Source: CAWAND01 sp963797485 | GTDB taxonomy: Bacteria > Chloroflexota > Anaerolineae > Anaerolineales > E44-bin32 | Assembly: GCA_963797485.1 (NCBI GenBank) | Contig: CAWCPF010000002.1 | Span: 310,001 to 374,000, forward strand | DNA: 64,000 nucleotides | Reading direction: 5' to 3' | Shown: positions 10,661 to 18,875 of the stretch, piece after piece | Layout of the letters: the number at the start of each line of letters is the position of its first letter | Position numbering within the stretch: position 1 is the stretch's first letter | Made by a program: the position numbers and the translations under genes | Notes under the pieces: generated by a model | What the model was told of the DNA's origin: nothing | The model's database searches: none | The model's input: only the letters and a program-made list of their open reading frames with translations

Positions 10661-11590
10661 GTGACGACTTCACCGGCTTCGCTCGATCCTGATCTCGTCC
10701 AGCGGGTGGTTGAAACCGTGACCCGAGAGGTGTTGCTGGCCCTGAGCCAGGGCGGTGCACACCCGGCTGAGGACGAGGTCTGCAAGCAAGAATGCGCCGA
10801 AGGCCTGTGCGTTCAAACCTGTGTCGATGATGTCGGGCAGGTCGTGCGCGCCGGTGCCGCCCGGCTGTCCGCCGGTCTGGGTGCCGTTCCCGCCGACCAG
10901 TCCATCGCCGGCATGATTGACCACACGCTCCTCAAGCCCGACGCTACGCCCGATCAAATCGCCCAGCTGTGCTATGAGGCTCGCAAGTACGGCTTCGCCA
11001 CGGTGTGCCTGAATCCCACCCACGTAAAGATGGCTGCCGAGCTTCTCAAGGGTTCGGACGTCAAAGTCTGCACGGTGATCGGTTTCCCGTTGGGAGCCAC
11101 ACTGCCGGAGGTCAAGGCGTTTGAGGCGCTGGATGCGATCAAGGATGGCGCCTCAGAGATCGACATGGTCGTCAACATTGGAGCGCTCAAGGCAAGAGAC
11201 TACACCCTGGTGGCCAAGGACATCCAGGGTGTGGTGGGGGTGTGCCACGGGCGCGGCGCGTTGGTTGAAGTCATCCTCGAAGTCGCCCTGCTCGAGGACG
11301 AGGAGAAGATTGCCGGCTGCCTGCTCGCCAAGGAGGCCGGAGCGGACTTCGTCAAGACCTCCACCGGTTTCGGTCCGGGCGGCGCCACGGTCGAAGACGT
11401 GGGGCTGATGCGGCGGGTCGTAGGACCCGAAATGGGTGTGAAAGCTGCCGGCGGAATTCACAGCTACGCGGAGGCTCAAGGCATGGTCAAGGCCGGAGCG
11501 ACGCGCATTGGGGCCAGCGCCGGCGTACGCATCATGCGGGAAGCCAAGGCCGAGGGTCAAGGATCCGCCGAAACAGGCGGCAAATACTGA
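10661..11590 (+). CDS. deoC: Deoxyribose-phosphate aldolase with N-terminal BMC-targeting extension
   Basis: Cleaves 2-deoxyribose-5-phosphate to glyceraldehyde-3-phosphate and acetaldehyde. 309 residues from GTG 10661, about 85 longer than typical DeoC. The extension begins with an amphipathic helix (SLDPDLVQRVVETVTREVLL) like that of the preceding isomerase, then a four-Cys stretch (CKQECAEGLCVQTC), then the TIM barrel starting at IDHTLLKPDAT. The catalytic Asp (EIDMVVNIGAL), the Schiff-base Lys (DFVKTSTGF) and the second Lys (VKAAGGI) are all present. Only 7 nt separate it from the isomerase gene. The acetaldehyde product fits the downstream CoA-acylating aldehyde dehydrogenase. Confidence 0.93.
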   Translation: MTTSPASLDPDLVQRVVETVTREVLLALSQGGAHPAEDEVCKQECAEGLCVQTCVDDVGQVVRAGAARLSAGLGAVPADQSIAGMIDHTLLKPDATPDQIAQLCYEARKYGFATVCLNPTHVKMAAELLKGSDVKVCTVIGFPLGATLPEVKAFEALDAIKDGASEIDMVVNIGALKARDYTLVAKDIQGVVGVCHGRGALVEVILEVALLEDEEKIAGCLLAKEAGADFVKTSTGFGPGGATVEDVGLMRRVVGPEMGVKAAGGIHSYAEAQGMVKAGATRIGASAGVRIMREAKAEGQGSAETGGKY

Positions 11591-11883
11591 TGTTGCCTTT
11601 GACCCAACCGCGGCGGTGCACCGAATGCCTGGTAGGCACGATCCAGTCCGCGCGCTCTTTCTATTGCCAATGGTCGAACGGCCATTTCGTAGCCGCCCCT
11701 GATTTTCCTGCCCTGATTTGCGACGTGTGCGGCTGGCTGGAATACGAGCGTGAAGCCGTTGTCGATCTGCAGACGCTGATCGATTTCAACCTTCCCCAAC
11801 CCAAACCACGTGTCGCACGGCCCAAGCGACCTGCCGACGGATCCGCCGGCCTGCATTCGCAGGCTGACCGCCGTCATCCATAG
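11590..11883 (+). CDS. YgiT-type zinc finger protein
   Basis: 97 residues with two CxxC pairs (RRCTECLVG near the start, ICDVCGWLEY near residue 45) spaced as in the YgiT/MqsA N-terminal zinc finger, followed by a basic Pro-rich tail. The ATG overlaps the deoC stop (TGATG), implying translational coupling. YgiT-type domains are usually antitoxin N-termini paired with MqsR or DUF4258 toxins, but no HTH domain and no toxin gene is adjacent; the next gene is a shell protein. A role as zinc-binding regulator or cargo adaptor within the BMC is inference. Confidence 0.7.
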   Translation: MLPLTQPRRCTECLVGTIQSARSFYCQWSNGHFVAAPDFPALICDVCGWLEYEREAVVDLQTLIDFNLPQPKPRVARPKRPADGSAGLHSQADRRHP

Positions 11884-11894
11884 CGAGTTTCGCG

Positions 11895-12185
11895 ATGCGC
11901 ATAGCCAAGGTTGTGGGAGTGACCATAGCCACCATCAAGGACGAGAAGCTCATAGGCCGGAAGCTCCTGGTCGTGCGTGAGACGGACGAGACGGGTGAGA
12001 TCTTCGGCAAACCGATGGTGGCGGTCGACACGCTGGACGCCGGGGTCGGCGATCTGGTGCTGATCGCCCAAGGTAGTTCGGCGCGCCAGACCAGCATCAC
12101 CGACGCCTCTCCTGTAGACGCCGTGATTATGGCCATTATCGATTCACTCGAAGTCGATGGCCGGGTGACATTTCGAAAGGCCTAG
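11895..12185 (+). CDS. BMC-P pentameric vertex protein (EutN/CcmL family), copy 1
   Basis: Caps the 12 vertices of the icosahedral microcompartment shell. 96 residues, the family size, starting MRIAKVVGVTIATIKDEKL and with the conserved AVDTLDAGVGDLVLIAQGSSAR region. It starts 11 nt after the zinc-finger gene. Two more BMC-P genes follow later in the operon (16039 and 16362), all three distinct in sequence, as is common in BMC loci. Confidence 0.95.
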   Translation: MRIAKVVGVTIATIKDEKLIGRKLLVVRETDETGEIFGKPMVAVDTLDAGVGDLVLIAQGSSARQTSITDASPVDAVIMAIIDSLEVDGRVTFRKA

Positions 12186-12202
12186 GGCCGGGATTGGCAT
12201 CC

Positions 12203-13705
12203 ATGGGCGAAGCATTCGACAAGGATCTGGCCTCGATACAAGAAGCCCGAACGGCTGCCGAGGATGCCTATCAGGCTCACTTGGCCTTCTTCGATGCCTC
12301 TCAGGAGCATATTGACCGGGTGTGCGCCGCAATGGCGGACGCCGCCGAGGCCGCAGCCGAACGATTGGGCCAGATGGCCCACGACGAAACCGGTTACGGC
12401 GTGCCGGCACACAAAACTCTCAAGAACAAATTCAGTTCCCGCAACGTTTGGGAATCCATCCGCGAGGTCAAGACGGTGGGGGTGATCCATCGGGACGATT
12501 CCAAAGGCATCGTTCAGATCGCCTGGCCCGTCGGCGTGGTCGCGGCGCTCAGTCCGAGCACCAATCCGACCTCGACGGTGATCTTCAAGACTTTGATAGC
12601 CGTCAAAGCCCGCAACGCCATCGTTCATGCCCCGCATCCTTCCGCGGTCCATTCCTGCCGGGAAGCGGCCAGGATCATGGCCGAAGCGGCCGAGGCCGCC
12701 GGCGCGCCGGCGAAGCTGGTGCAGTGCCTGGGCACCATCACGCTCGAAGGCACCCAGGAGCTCATGCGCCACAAACGCACCAGCCTGATCTTGGCGACGG
12801 GCGGCTCTCCTATGGTTCGAGCCGCTCATTCGGTGGGCAAACCCGCCTATGGCGTCGGGCCCGGCAATGTGCCCTGCTATGTGGACCGCAGCGCCAACCT
12901 GCCCAGGGCAGCCCGTTACATCGTGAGCTCCAAGGCTTTCGACCATTCGGTTATCTGCTCCACCGAGCAGGCTGTCGTGGCCGACAGCCCGATCGCGGCA
13001 GAGCTTAAACAGCGCATGCAGGCCGAAGGGGCCTATTTCGTCAAGCCTGCCGAGGCCGACGCGCTTCGCCGGACGCTGTTCCACCCCGACGGCTCGATAA
13101 ACGTGAAGACCGTCGGCCAATCCCCCCAGGTCCTGGCGTCCATGGCCGGCTTTCAGGTGCCCGAATCTGCCCGCATTCTGGTGGCCGAAATCAATCGAGT
13201 TGGACCCGACGAGCCGCTCTCGCGTGAGAAACTGACTACGGTCCTGGGATGGTATGTGGCTCAGGGATGGCGGGACGGCTGCGAACGCTGCATCGAGTTG
13301 ATCAACTTCGGCGGCCGCGGCCACAGCCTGGTGATCCATGCCGAGAACGATGAGGTCATCATGGCCTTCGGCTTGGAGAAGCCGGTGTTTCGCATCGTCG
13401 TCAACTCGATGGGATCCCTGGGCGCAATTGGCCTGACGACCAACGTCATGCCCAGCATGACCCTGGGCCCGGGCGGCACCGGCCGGGCGATCACCGGCGA
13501 CAACATCACCGTTTACCACATGTACAACATCAAGCGCATGGCGTTCGAGCGCCGCACTCCCCCGCCTGAGGCGATGGTCAGCCAACCGGCACCAGCCGTA
13601 CGCGCCGCGGCTCACACGCCAGCCGGAGAAATCGACGTGACTCGCATCGAATCCATGGTGCTGGACATCCTGGGGGAGATTCATGCAAAGAGTGAAAAGG
13701 GTTGA
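12203..13705 (+). CDS. CoA-acylating aldehyde dehydrogenase with C-terminal encapsulation peptide
   Basis: PduP/EutE-type enzyme converting an aldehyde, NAD+ and CoA to acyl-CoA and NADH; acetaldehyde from DeoC is the likely substrate. 500 residues from ATG 12203 (an in-frame TTG at 12194 is an alternative). The catalytic Cys is residue 252 in DHSVICSTEQAV; GPGNVPCYVD and the AIGLTTNVMPSMTLG segment are typical of the family. After the catalytic domain a Pro/Ala linker (about residues 453-476) leads to a terminal amphipathic helix, IDVTRIESMVLDILGEIH, a clear encapsulation peptide, here placed at the C-terminus rather than the N-terminus as in PduP. Confidence 0.95.
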   Translation: MGEAFDKDLASIQEARTAAEDAYQAHLAFFDASQEHIDRVCAAMADAAEAAAERLGQMAHDETGYGVPAHKTLKNKFSSRNVWESIREVKTVGVIHRDDSKGIVQIAWPVGVVAALSPSTNPTSTVIFKTLIAVKARNAIVHAPHPSAVHSCREAARIMAEAAEAAGAPAKLVQCLGTITLEGTQELMRHKRTSLILATGGSPMVRAAHSVGKPAYGVGPGNVPCYVDRSANLPRAARYIVSSKAFDHSVICSTEQAVVADSPIAAELKQRMQAEGAYFVKPAEADALRRTLFHPDGSINVKTVGQSPQVLASMAGFQVPESARILVAEINRVGPDEPLSREKLTTVLGWYVAQGWRDGCERCIELINFGGRGHSLVIHAENDEVIMAFGLEKPVFRIVVNSMGSLGAIGLTTNVMPSMTLGPGGTGRAITGDNITVYHMYNIKRMAFERRTPPPEAMVSQPAPAVRAAAHTPAGEIDVTRIESMVLDILGEIHAKSEKG

Positions 13706-13739
13706 CCCGACGATGAATGGGTGGTGGCCGTCAAACGCC

Positions 13740-13820
13740 CGGCGGAAATGTGAGGCCCCAGTGGGCCAGCCGGGCCGCCGCCTTCTGACTGTGCAGGCTG
13801 GTCCCGTCACAAAACTTGTG
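13740..13820 (+). promoter_or_regulatory. Stem-loops in the leader of the major shell gene
   Basis: The 126-nt gap between the aldehyde dehydrogenase and the BMC-H gene is the largest in the operon. It holds a nested structure: outer CGGCGG (13740-13745) with CCGCCG (13775-13780), inner GGCCC/GGGCC with a 4-nt loop at 13754-13767. A small hairpin CACAA-AAC-TTGTG (13808-13820) abuts the GGAGG ribosome site. No U-run follows, so it is more likely an RNA stability or processing element that raises shell protein yield than a terminator. Confidence 0.4.
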
Positions 13821-13831
13821 GAGGAACGAAA

Positions 13832-14164
<333 letters not shown>

Positions 14165-14176
14165 CCGAAGTCTGCG

Positions 14177-15046
14177 GTGAATCGATCACCTGAAAGGCTG
14201 CTTGACGCAGCCGCCGACACCATCCACAGGCGGCCGCCCACGGAGCCGACGCGAGGTCCGATCCGGGTTGGCGTGGATCTGGGCACATCCAAAATCGGCA
14301 TGCTGGTGCTGGATGCCGAAGGCCTGCCATTGGCGGGCCGCATGGAGCCGGCCGATGTCGTCCGAGACGGGCTGGTGGTGGATTTCATCGGCGCCGTCGA
14401 CCGCCTGCGAGACATGAAGGCCGATGTGGAATCTCAGCTCGGAATCCGCCTCTCCCAGGCCGCCTCGGGCTATCCTCCGGGTGTGTCCGGGCCCGATGCG
14501 CAGGCCGTGGCCCATGTGCTTGGCGGCGCCGGCCTGACCTGCAGCCGACTGGTGGATGAGCCCAGCGCCGCCAATCGGGTGCTGGGGATCAAGGATGGCG
14601 CGTTGGTCGACATCGGAGGCGGCACCACCGGATTGGCCATCGTTAAGCGCGGCCGGGTGATCTACACCGCCGACGAGGCGACCGGCGGGACGCACTTCAA
14701 CCTTGTGATCGCCGGAGCCCTGGATCTGACCGTCGAGCAAGCGCAGGCGCTCAAAGAGACTGCTTCCGAGCAGGGGCGCCTGTTGAGCCTCGTTCGGCCG
14801 GTCATGGAGAAAGTCGGCACGATTATTAACCGCCATATCCGCGGCTACCCCGTCGAAAGACTGGTCCTGGTGGGAGGCGCCAGTGCGTTTCAGGGCATGC
14901 AGGAAGTCGTGCAAGACATCACGGGGCTGCCGGTGAGCATTGCCTCGCATCCCCAGTGGGTGACCCCGCTCGGCCTGGCGATGGCAGATGATCCAGAGTC
15001 GGCGGTCGCGGCCGCCGAACCCGCCCTCGACTGGAGCCGTGCATGA
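14177..15046 (+). CDS. eutJ: EutJ-like actin/Hsp70-fold ATPase
   Basis: 289 residues from GTG 14177, 12 nt after the BMC-H gene. Phosphate 1 motif VGVDLGTSKIG, phosphate 2 motif LVDIGGGTTGLAIV and adenosine motif LVLVGGASAFQGM define the ASKHA ATPase fold; the size matches EutJ, which lacks the Hsp70 substrate-binding domain. EutJ is a presumed chaperone of microcompartment enzymes. A short hydrophilic N-terminal extension (about 30 residues) precedes the fold. Its stop overlaps the next start (ATGA), so shell T-protein translation is coupled. Confidence 0.9.
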   Translation: MNRSPERLLDAAADTIHRRPPTEPTRGPIRVGVDLGTSKIGMLVLDAEGLPLAGRMEPADVVRDGLVVDFIGAVDRLRDMKADVESQLGIRLSQAASGYPPGVSGPDAQAVAHVLGGAGLTCSRLVDEPSAANRVLGIKDGALVDIGGGTTGLAIVKRGRVIYTADEATGGTHFNLVIAGALDLTVEQAQALKETASEQGRLLSLVRPVMEKVGTIINRHIRGYPVERLVLVGGASAFQGMQEVVQDITGLPVSIASHPQWVTPLGLAMADDPESAVAAAEPALDWSRA

Positions 15047-15669
15047 GCGACCAATTCGAACTCCGCTGCTATGTCTACCTCGATCGGATGCAGCCCCAGT
15101 TCTCGGCCTTTATCGGGACCATCACTCAGGGCGATCTTTCGACCGAAGGCATGGCTTCCCTGTATATCGAGATGGCCCCCGGCAACGAGGTATTCCGAGT
15201 GGTGGATATTGCCGTGAAGGCTACCCGGGCCCGACCCGGGGTGCAAATCGTCGAACGCGAGTTTGGCACTTTTGAAGTGCACCACGACCAGCAGGCTGAG
15301 GTCCAAGAGGCGGGACGCATCGTGCTGGACCGGCTGGGAATGAAGATCGAGGATCGGGTCAAACCGCAGGTGGTCTCGACCCAGGTGATCACAAACGTCG
15401 ACCCATATCAGGCCCAGCTGCTCAACCGCTTCCGAAAAGGGGCCATGCTCATCCCTGGCCAGACCCTGTTGGTGCTCGAGGTTGCCCCGGCCGCCTACAT
15501 CTCGTATGCGTGCAATGAGGCCGAAAAGGCCGCCTCAATCAACATCATTCACTTCTCCGGCATCGGCCAATTCGGGCGCATGTGGCTGTCCGGCACCGAG
15601 TCCGAGATTCTGACCGCCCGCGACGCCGCCGTTCAATCTCTGGAAGCCCTTGAGGGCCGGGCCACCTGA
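15043..15669 (+). CDS. Tandem-domain BMC-T trimeric shell protein
   Basis: 208 residues with two BMC folds: the first around ASLYIEMAPGNEVFRVVDIA and the second around LLVLEVAPAAYISYACNEAE, with a terminal SEILTARDAAVQSLEALEG helix. Two fused BMC domains form trimeric pseudohexamers whose larger central pore can be gated, and these are thought to pass bulky metabolites or cofactors. Assignment as BMC-T is firm; the subtype (single or stacked double layer) cannot be told from sequence by eye. Confidence 0.88.
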   Translation: MSDQFELRCYVYLDRMQPQFSAFIGTITQGDLSTEGMASLYIEMAPGNEVFRVVDIAVKATRARPGVQIVEREFGTFEVHHDQQAEVQEAGRIVLDRLGMKIEDRVKPQVVSTQVITNVDPYQAQLLNRFRKGAMLIPGQTLLVLEVAPAAYISYACNEAEKAASINIIHFSGIGQFGRMWLSGTESEILTARDAAVQSLEALEGRAT

Positions 15670-15680
15670 GAGAGGCCAAC

Positions 15681-16037
15681 ATGAGACAGGGCCAGTTCTA
15701 CACCGAGCGTGACATCATCGATATGGTCCGGGCCGGCGTCCGCAGCCTCAGCCTCGGCGAAGACGACCGCATCACCGACGTCGCCCGCGAGCGCGCGCTC
15801 AAAGAAGGCATTCACATGGATCGGCCGCCTTCCGAAGCCGCCAAACGGCCGGAATACCACGTGCCGGGCGGAAGGGGATCGATCGGACGGCCGGCGGCCA
15901 CCGGCGCAGGCTCCGGCCGGGCCGATGTGGAGACCCGCGTGAAAGCTGCGGTCGTCGCCAAGTTGGGAGATACGGTGGACCCTCGGCTGGTACAGGACAT
16001 TGTCCACCGTGTGCTCGACCAGCTGGGTGTTCACTGA
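15681..16037 (+). CDS. Small BMC-associated protein with a C-terminal targeting-like helix
   Basis: 118 residues, no family recognised with certainty. The N-terminal 50 residues (FYTERDIIDMVRAGVRSLSL then a helix ending ARERALKEGIHM) look like a compact helical module; a Gly/Pro/Arg linker (about residues 55-80) follows; the C-terminus (DVETRVKAAVVAKLG then PRLVQDIVHRVLDQLGVH) is an amphipathic helix like the encapsulation peptides of the operon. It lies between BMC-T and two BMC-P genes, 11 nt after the former and 1 nt before the latter. It could be a scaffold joining cargo to shell. Function is inference. Confidence 0.6.
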   Translation: MRQGQFYTERDIIDMVRAGVRSLSLGEDDRITDVARERALKEGIHMDRPPSEAAKRPEYHVPGGRGSIGRPAATGAGSGRADVETRVKAAVVAKLGDTVDPRLVQDIVHRVLDQLGVH

Positions 16038-16038
16038 C

Positions 16039-16353
16039 ATGCTGCTGGGACGGGTGCTTGGACGCGCCGTGTGCACCTCCAAGATCGAAGGCATCACCGG
16101 CGTCCAACTGCTCTTGGTCCAACCCCTCGATAAGAGGCTGGCTTCGGTTGACACCGTCCAGGTGGCGGCCGATGTGGTGGAAGCCGGCCCCGGCGACCTG
16201 TGCGTGCTGGTTCGCGCCCGTGAAGCCGCCCTGGCGATGCGGGACGAGACATTTGTGCCGGTCGATTTGTCCATCGTGGGTGTCGTCGATGAGCTCGATG
16301 TCCGCCAAGGGATCGAGTTTGGATTGAAGCCCGGGCTTAACCGGTTCAGCTAG
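16039..16353 (+). CDS. BMC-P pentameric vertex protein, copy 2
   Basis: 104 residues from ATG 16039, one nucleotide after the preceding stop. It begins LLGRVLGRAVCTSKIEGITG and has the QVAADVVEAGPGDLCVLVRA core of the EutN/CcmL family. A longer in-frame start at 16000 would overlap the upstream gene and adds no family sequence. It diverges from copies 1 and 3, so the vertices may be hetero-assembled or alternative. Confidence 0.93.
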   Translation: MLLGRVLGRAVCTSKIEGITGVQLLLVQPLDKRLASVDTVQVAADVVEAGPGDLCVLVRAREAALAMRDETFVPVDLSIVGVVDELDVRQGIEFGLKPGLNRFS

Positions 16354-16361
16354 GCGCAGCT

Positions 16362-16631
16362 ATGGTCGTTGGAAAAGTCGTTGGCACGGTCGTGACTACG
16401 ATCAGCCATCCCCATTTTAAGAATCGCCGCCTGCTGGTGGTCCAGCCGCTGGATCTCGAGAGCGATGAGAGTGGGGACTTTCTCGCGCTGGATAACAGCC
16501 ATGCCGGCATCGGCGACACGGTATTGGTCAACCGAGAGGGCAACGGAGCGCGGCAGGCACTCGGCATACCGGACGGCTGTATCATTTCCGTCATCGTGGG
16601 CATCGTCAACTCAGTACACCTTTATGAGTAG
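16362..16631 (+). CDS. BMC-P pentameric vertex protein, copy 3
   Basis: 89 residues, EutN/CcmL family: begins VVGKVVGTVVTTISHPHFKN and contains LDNSHAGIGDTVLVNREGNGAR. It follows copy 2 by 8 nt. Its 3' end overlaps the start of the signalling gene at 16624 by 8 nt, so that protein is co-translated with the shell. Confidence 0.95.
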   Translation: MVVGKVVGTVVTTISHPHFKNRRLLVVQPLDLESDESGDFLALDNSHAGIGDTVLVNREGNGARQALGIPDGCIISVIVGIVNSVHLYE

Positions 16632-18288
16632 CGTTGAGCCCAAAACTCCGGCCCCGAAGGCCATGGTGATTGCTGACATTCGCAGCAATGCCCAGGGCAT
16701 CATCAGCCGCATCCTGAACCCGGCCGGAATCCAGGCTTGGCCCGACGACGACCAGGCACCGGCTGCGGATGTGCTCGTCGTGGACATCTCCCAAATGCGA
16801 GGCGACCCACTGGCCGGGCTCCGCGCCCGGCGCGCCAAGGGTGACGAAGCGCCGGCCGTTGTTCTGGCGGCACACTTCCCTGCCACACGTTTGCGCGACC
16901 TCTTTCGGCTGGGCGTGGCCGACATCTTGCTGAAACCATACAAGGGAGTCGAACTGTGCCGGACCGTTTTCGAGTTGCGCGAGGCGCGTGCCACCGAGGT
17001 CACAACTCAAATCCTGGCGCGTCGATTGGAATCGACTCGCGAGCAGGCCCGCCAGCGGACCGAAGAAATCCGCTGGCTCAGCGAGATCGGGCGCGTGGTT
17101 GCCAGCCTGAATGACCTGGACGACATTCTCAAGCGCGTCGTGGAGGCAGCCGCCTTCCTGACCGACGCTGAAGAGGCAAATATCTATCTCGCCGAAGCCG
17201 ACACCGATGAGGTCGTTCTGCGCGCCAGCAAACAGGTGGGTGATCGGCATGGTACCCTTCAGCGCCTGCGCACGACCGACACGCTGGCGGGCGAGGTGTA
17301 CCGCAGCGGCCAGCCGCTGCTTCGCAATCCCCAGTGGGAGGGTGGCTCGGTCAAAGTCCAGACCGGTTTCTTGGTCCAATCCCTCATCAAGGTTCCCATT
17401 CGGGTTCAAAAGAAGGTCGTGGGGGTGCTGGGCGTGTACAACCGCTTGGCGCCACGCGCCTTCTCCGAGCACCACCTCGGCGTGCTGATGGCCTTGGCCG
17501 ATTGGACAGGTGTGGCTCTCGAACATGCCGGCCGCCCCCAAACGCCTGAGCCGGCGGTCAGCCCGCCTTCTCGGGCAGAGCCTGCCCGGGTGGGACGCGC
17601 CGGAGAGCAAGCTCCGCCCGGAGTCTTGACCGGCCTGGAAACGGCGCGCCTATGGGTGGAGCGGCTGCAAACCAACTCCGCCATCGGCAATCTCACCGAC
17701 CGCCAGAGGCTGACCATATCCAAGCTGGCCGGCCTGCTGGACAGCCTGATCCAGCTGCCTCAGGATTCCGATGTCGAACCCGCGGCCGACGGCCTGCTGA
17801 ACCTCTCGGAGCTGGCGCGGCAGGTGGTCGATGAGCTGGCGCTGGCCGCCGCCCAGCGTGAACTCGAACTGGTGGTCGATGCCGACCCGGCTGTCCCCCT
17901 GGTCCATCTGGACCACGATCAGGCCCAGCGTGTGATCCAGGGCTTGACCGCCGCCGCCATTCGCCGCACGCAAGGTGGCCGGGTGGTGCTGGGGGTGCAT
18001 GCCTTCCACGTGCGTGCCGGGCGCAGCGAAACTTTCACTCTTCCCGGCCAGCCGAAGTTCAGAGATGGCGCCTGGCTGGCTGTTCGTGTCGCGGACACCA
18101 GCGGCGGGCTGTCGCCGGACACACAGCGTGCCTTTCAGGGGTCGGCGCCAGACCCAAGCGCCGGCCGTTTCGGACCCGGTTTGAGCATGGGGGCAATGAG
18201 GCTGATCGTCGACAGCCTGGGCGGCCACATGTGGCATGATCAAACGCCGGCCAGCACGACGATCACCTTCGCCGTCCCGGCCCAGTGA
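16624..18288 (+). CDS. REC-GAF-ATPase signalling protein encoded in the BMC operon
   Basis: 554 residues from ATG 16624. Residues about 13-120 resemble a response-regulator receiver (VLVVDISQM with the Asp, ILLKPY with the Lys). A coiled segment precedes a GAF domain (about 160-295, from RVVASLNDLDDILKRVVEAA to GVLGVYNRLAPRAFSEHH). The C-terminal 200 residues look like a histidine-kinase ATPase (VADTSGGLSPD, then FGPGLSMGAMRLIVDSLGGH), but I see no HELRTPL-type His box and the N box Asn is missing (QGLTAAAIRRT). It may be a pseudokinase or sensor. A promoter-controlling or shell-linked role is inference. Confidence 0.75.
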   Translation: MSSVEPKTPAPKAMVIADIRSNAQGIISRILNPAGIQAWPDDDQAPAADVLVVDISQMRGDPLAGLRARRAKGDEAPAVVLAAHFPATRLRDLFRLGVADILLKPYKGVELCRTVFELREARATEVTTQILARRLESTREQARQRTEEIRWLSEIGRVVASLNDLDDILKRVVEAAAFLTDAEEANIYLAEADTDEVVLRASKQVGDRHGTLQRLRTTDTLAGEVYRSGQPLLRNPQWEGGSVKVQTGFLVQSLIKVPIRVQKKVVGVLGVYNRLAPRAFSEHHLGVLMALADWTGVALEHAGRPQTPEPAVSPPSRAEPARVGRAGEQAPPGVLTGLETARLWVERLQTNSAIGNLTDRQRLTISKLAGLLDSLIQLPQDSDVEPAADGLLNLSELARQVVDELALAAAQRELELVVDADPAVPLVHLDHDQAQRVIQGLTAAAIRRTQGGRVVLGVHAFHVRAGRSETFTLPGQPKFRDGAWLAVRVADTSGGLSPDTQRAFQGSAPDPSAGRFGPGLSMGAMRLIVDSLGGHMWHDQTPASTTITFAVPAQ

Positions 18289-18300
18289 AAGAGGCCCAGT

Positions 18301-18831
18301 ATGGCATCCAACCGGCCGGTATCCGTTGAAATCTACACCGCCACCCACCGCATTTTGGGGCGGGTCTTGCCGGGATCCGGCGGTCTTTACAGCTACCTGA
18401 ACCTTCCCACGCGTTCATCCATCGAGGTCGACGGCGCGCATCTCACGCGCCTGAACCAGCCCGGCCGGCTGATCGCCCGCTATCCCCGGATCTGGCTGTC
18501 GAAGGACAAGGTGGTGGCCGTGCTGCTGAGCAGCCGCGGCGAGGTCGGGCCGGTCTCGGTCCCGCGCGGTGGATACTCCACCCTGGTGTCCCACCAGCTC
18601 CACATCCTGCTCGAGGCCTTTGAACTGCGTGGCCTGGTCGAGACGGCCGGCAAGGTCGATTTTGCCGCCATTCTGGCAGATAAAGAGACCGGCTTCTCAC
18701 CGCTCTACGCCGCGCACCTCGAGGCTATCCTGAATGCTGAGATCCAGGCTGACGCGCCGGCACTGTTGTTCAACCACAGACTGGTCAGCGCCATGACCCT
18801 GTTGCCCAAAGACGAAGTCTCCGGAGCTTGA
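18301..18831 (+). CDS. Conserved-looking protein of unknown function at the end of the BMC operon
   Basis: 176 residues, 12 nt after the signalling gene. The N-terminal half is beta-rich (VSVEIYTATHRILGRVLPG then SSIEVDGAHLTRLNQPGRL), resembling a small beta-barrel; the C-terminal half is helical (VSHQLHILLEAFELRGLVET). No signal peptide, membrane helix or catalytic motif is seen. It is probably part of the operon and possibly works with the REC-GAF protein. Family not recognised. Confidence 0.65.
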   Translation: MASNRPVSVEIYTATHRILGRVLPGSGGLYSYLNLPTRSSIEVDGAHLTRLNQPGRLIARYPRIWLSKDKVVAVLLSSRGEVGPVSVPRGGYSTLVSHQLHILLEAFELRGLVETAGKVDFAAILADKETGFSPLYAAHLEAILNAEIQADAPALLFNHRLVSAMTLLPKDEVSGA

Positions 18832-18875
18832 ACCTTCCCAACGCGTCGAACAGCCTCTACCGTTCAGGAGCAGCG

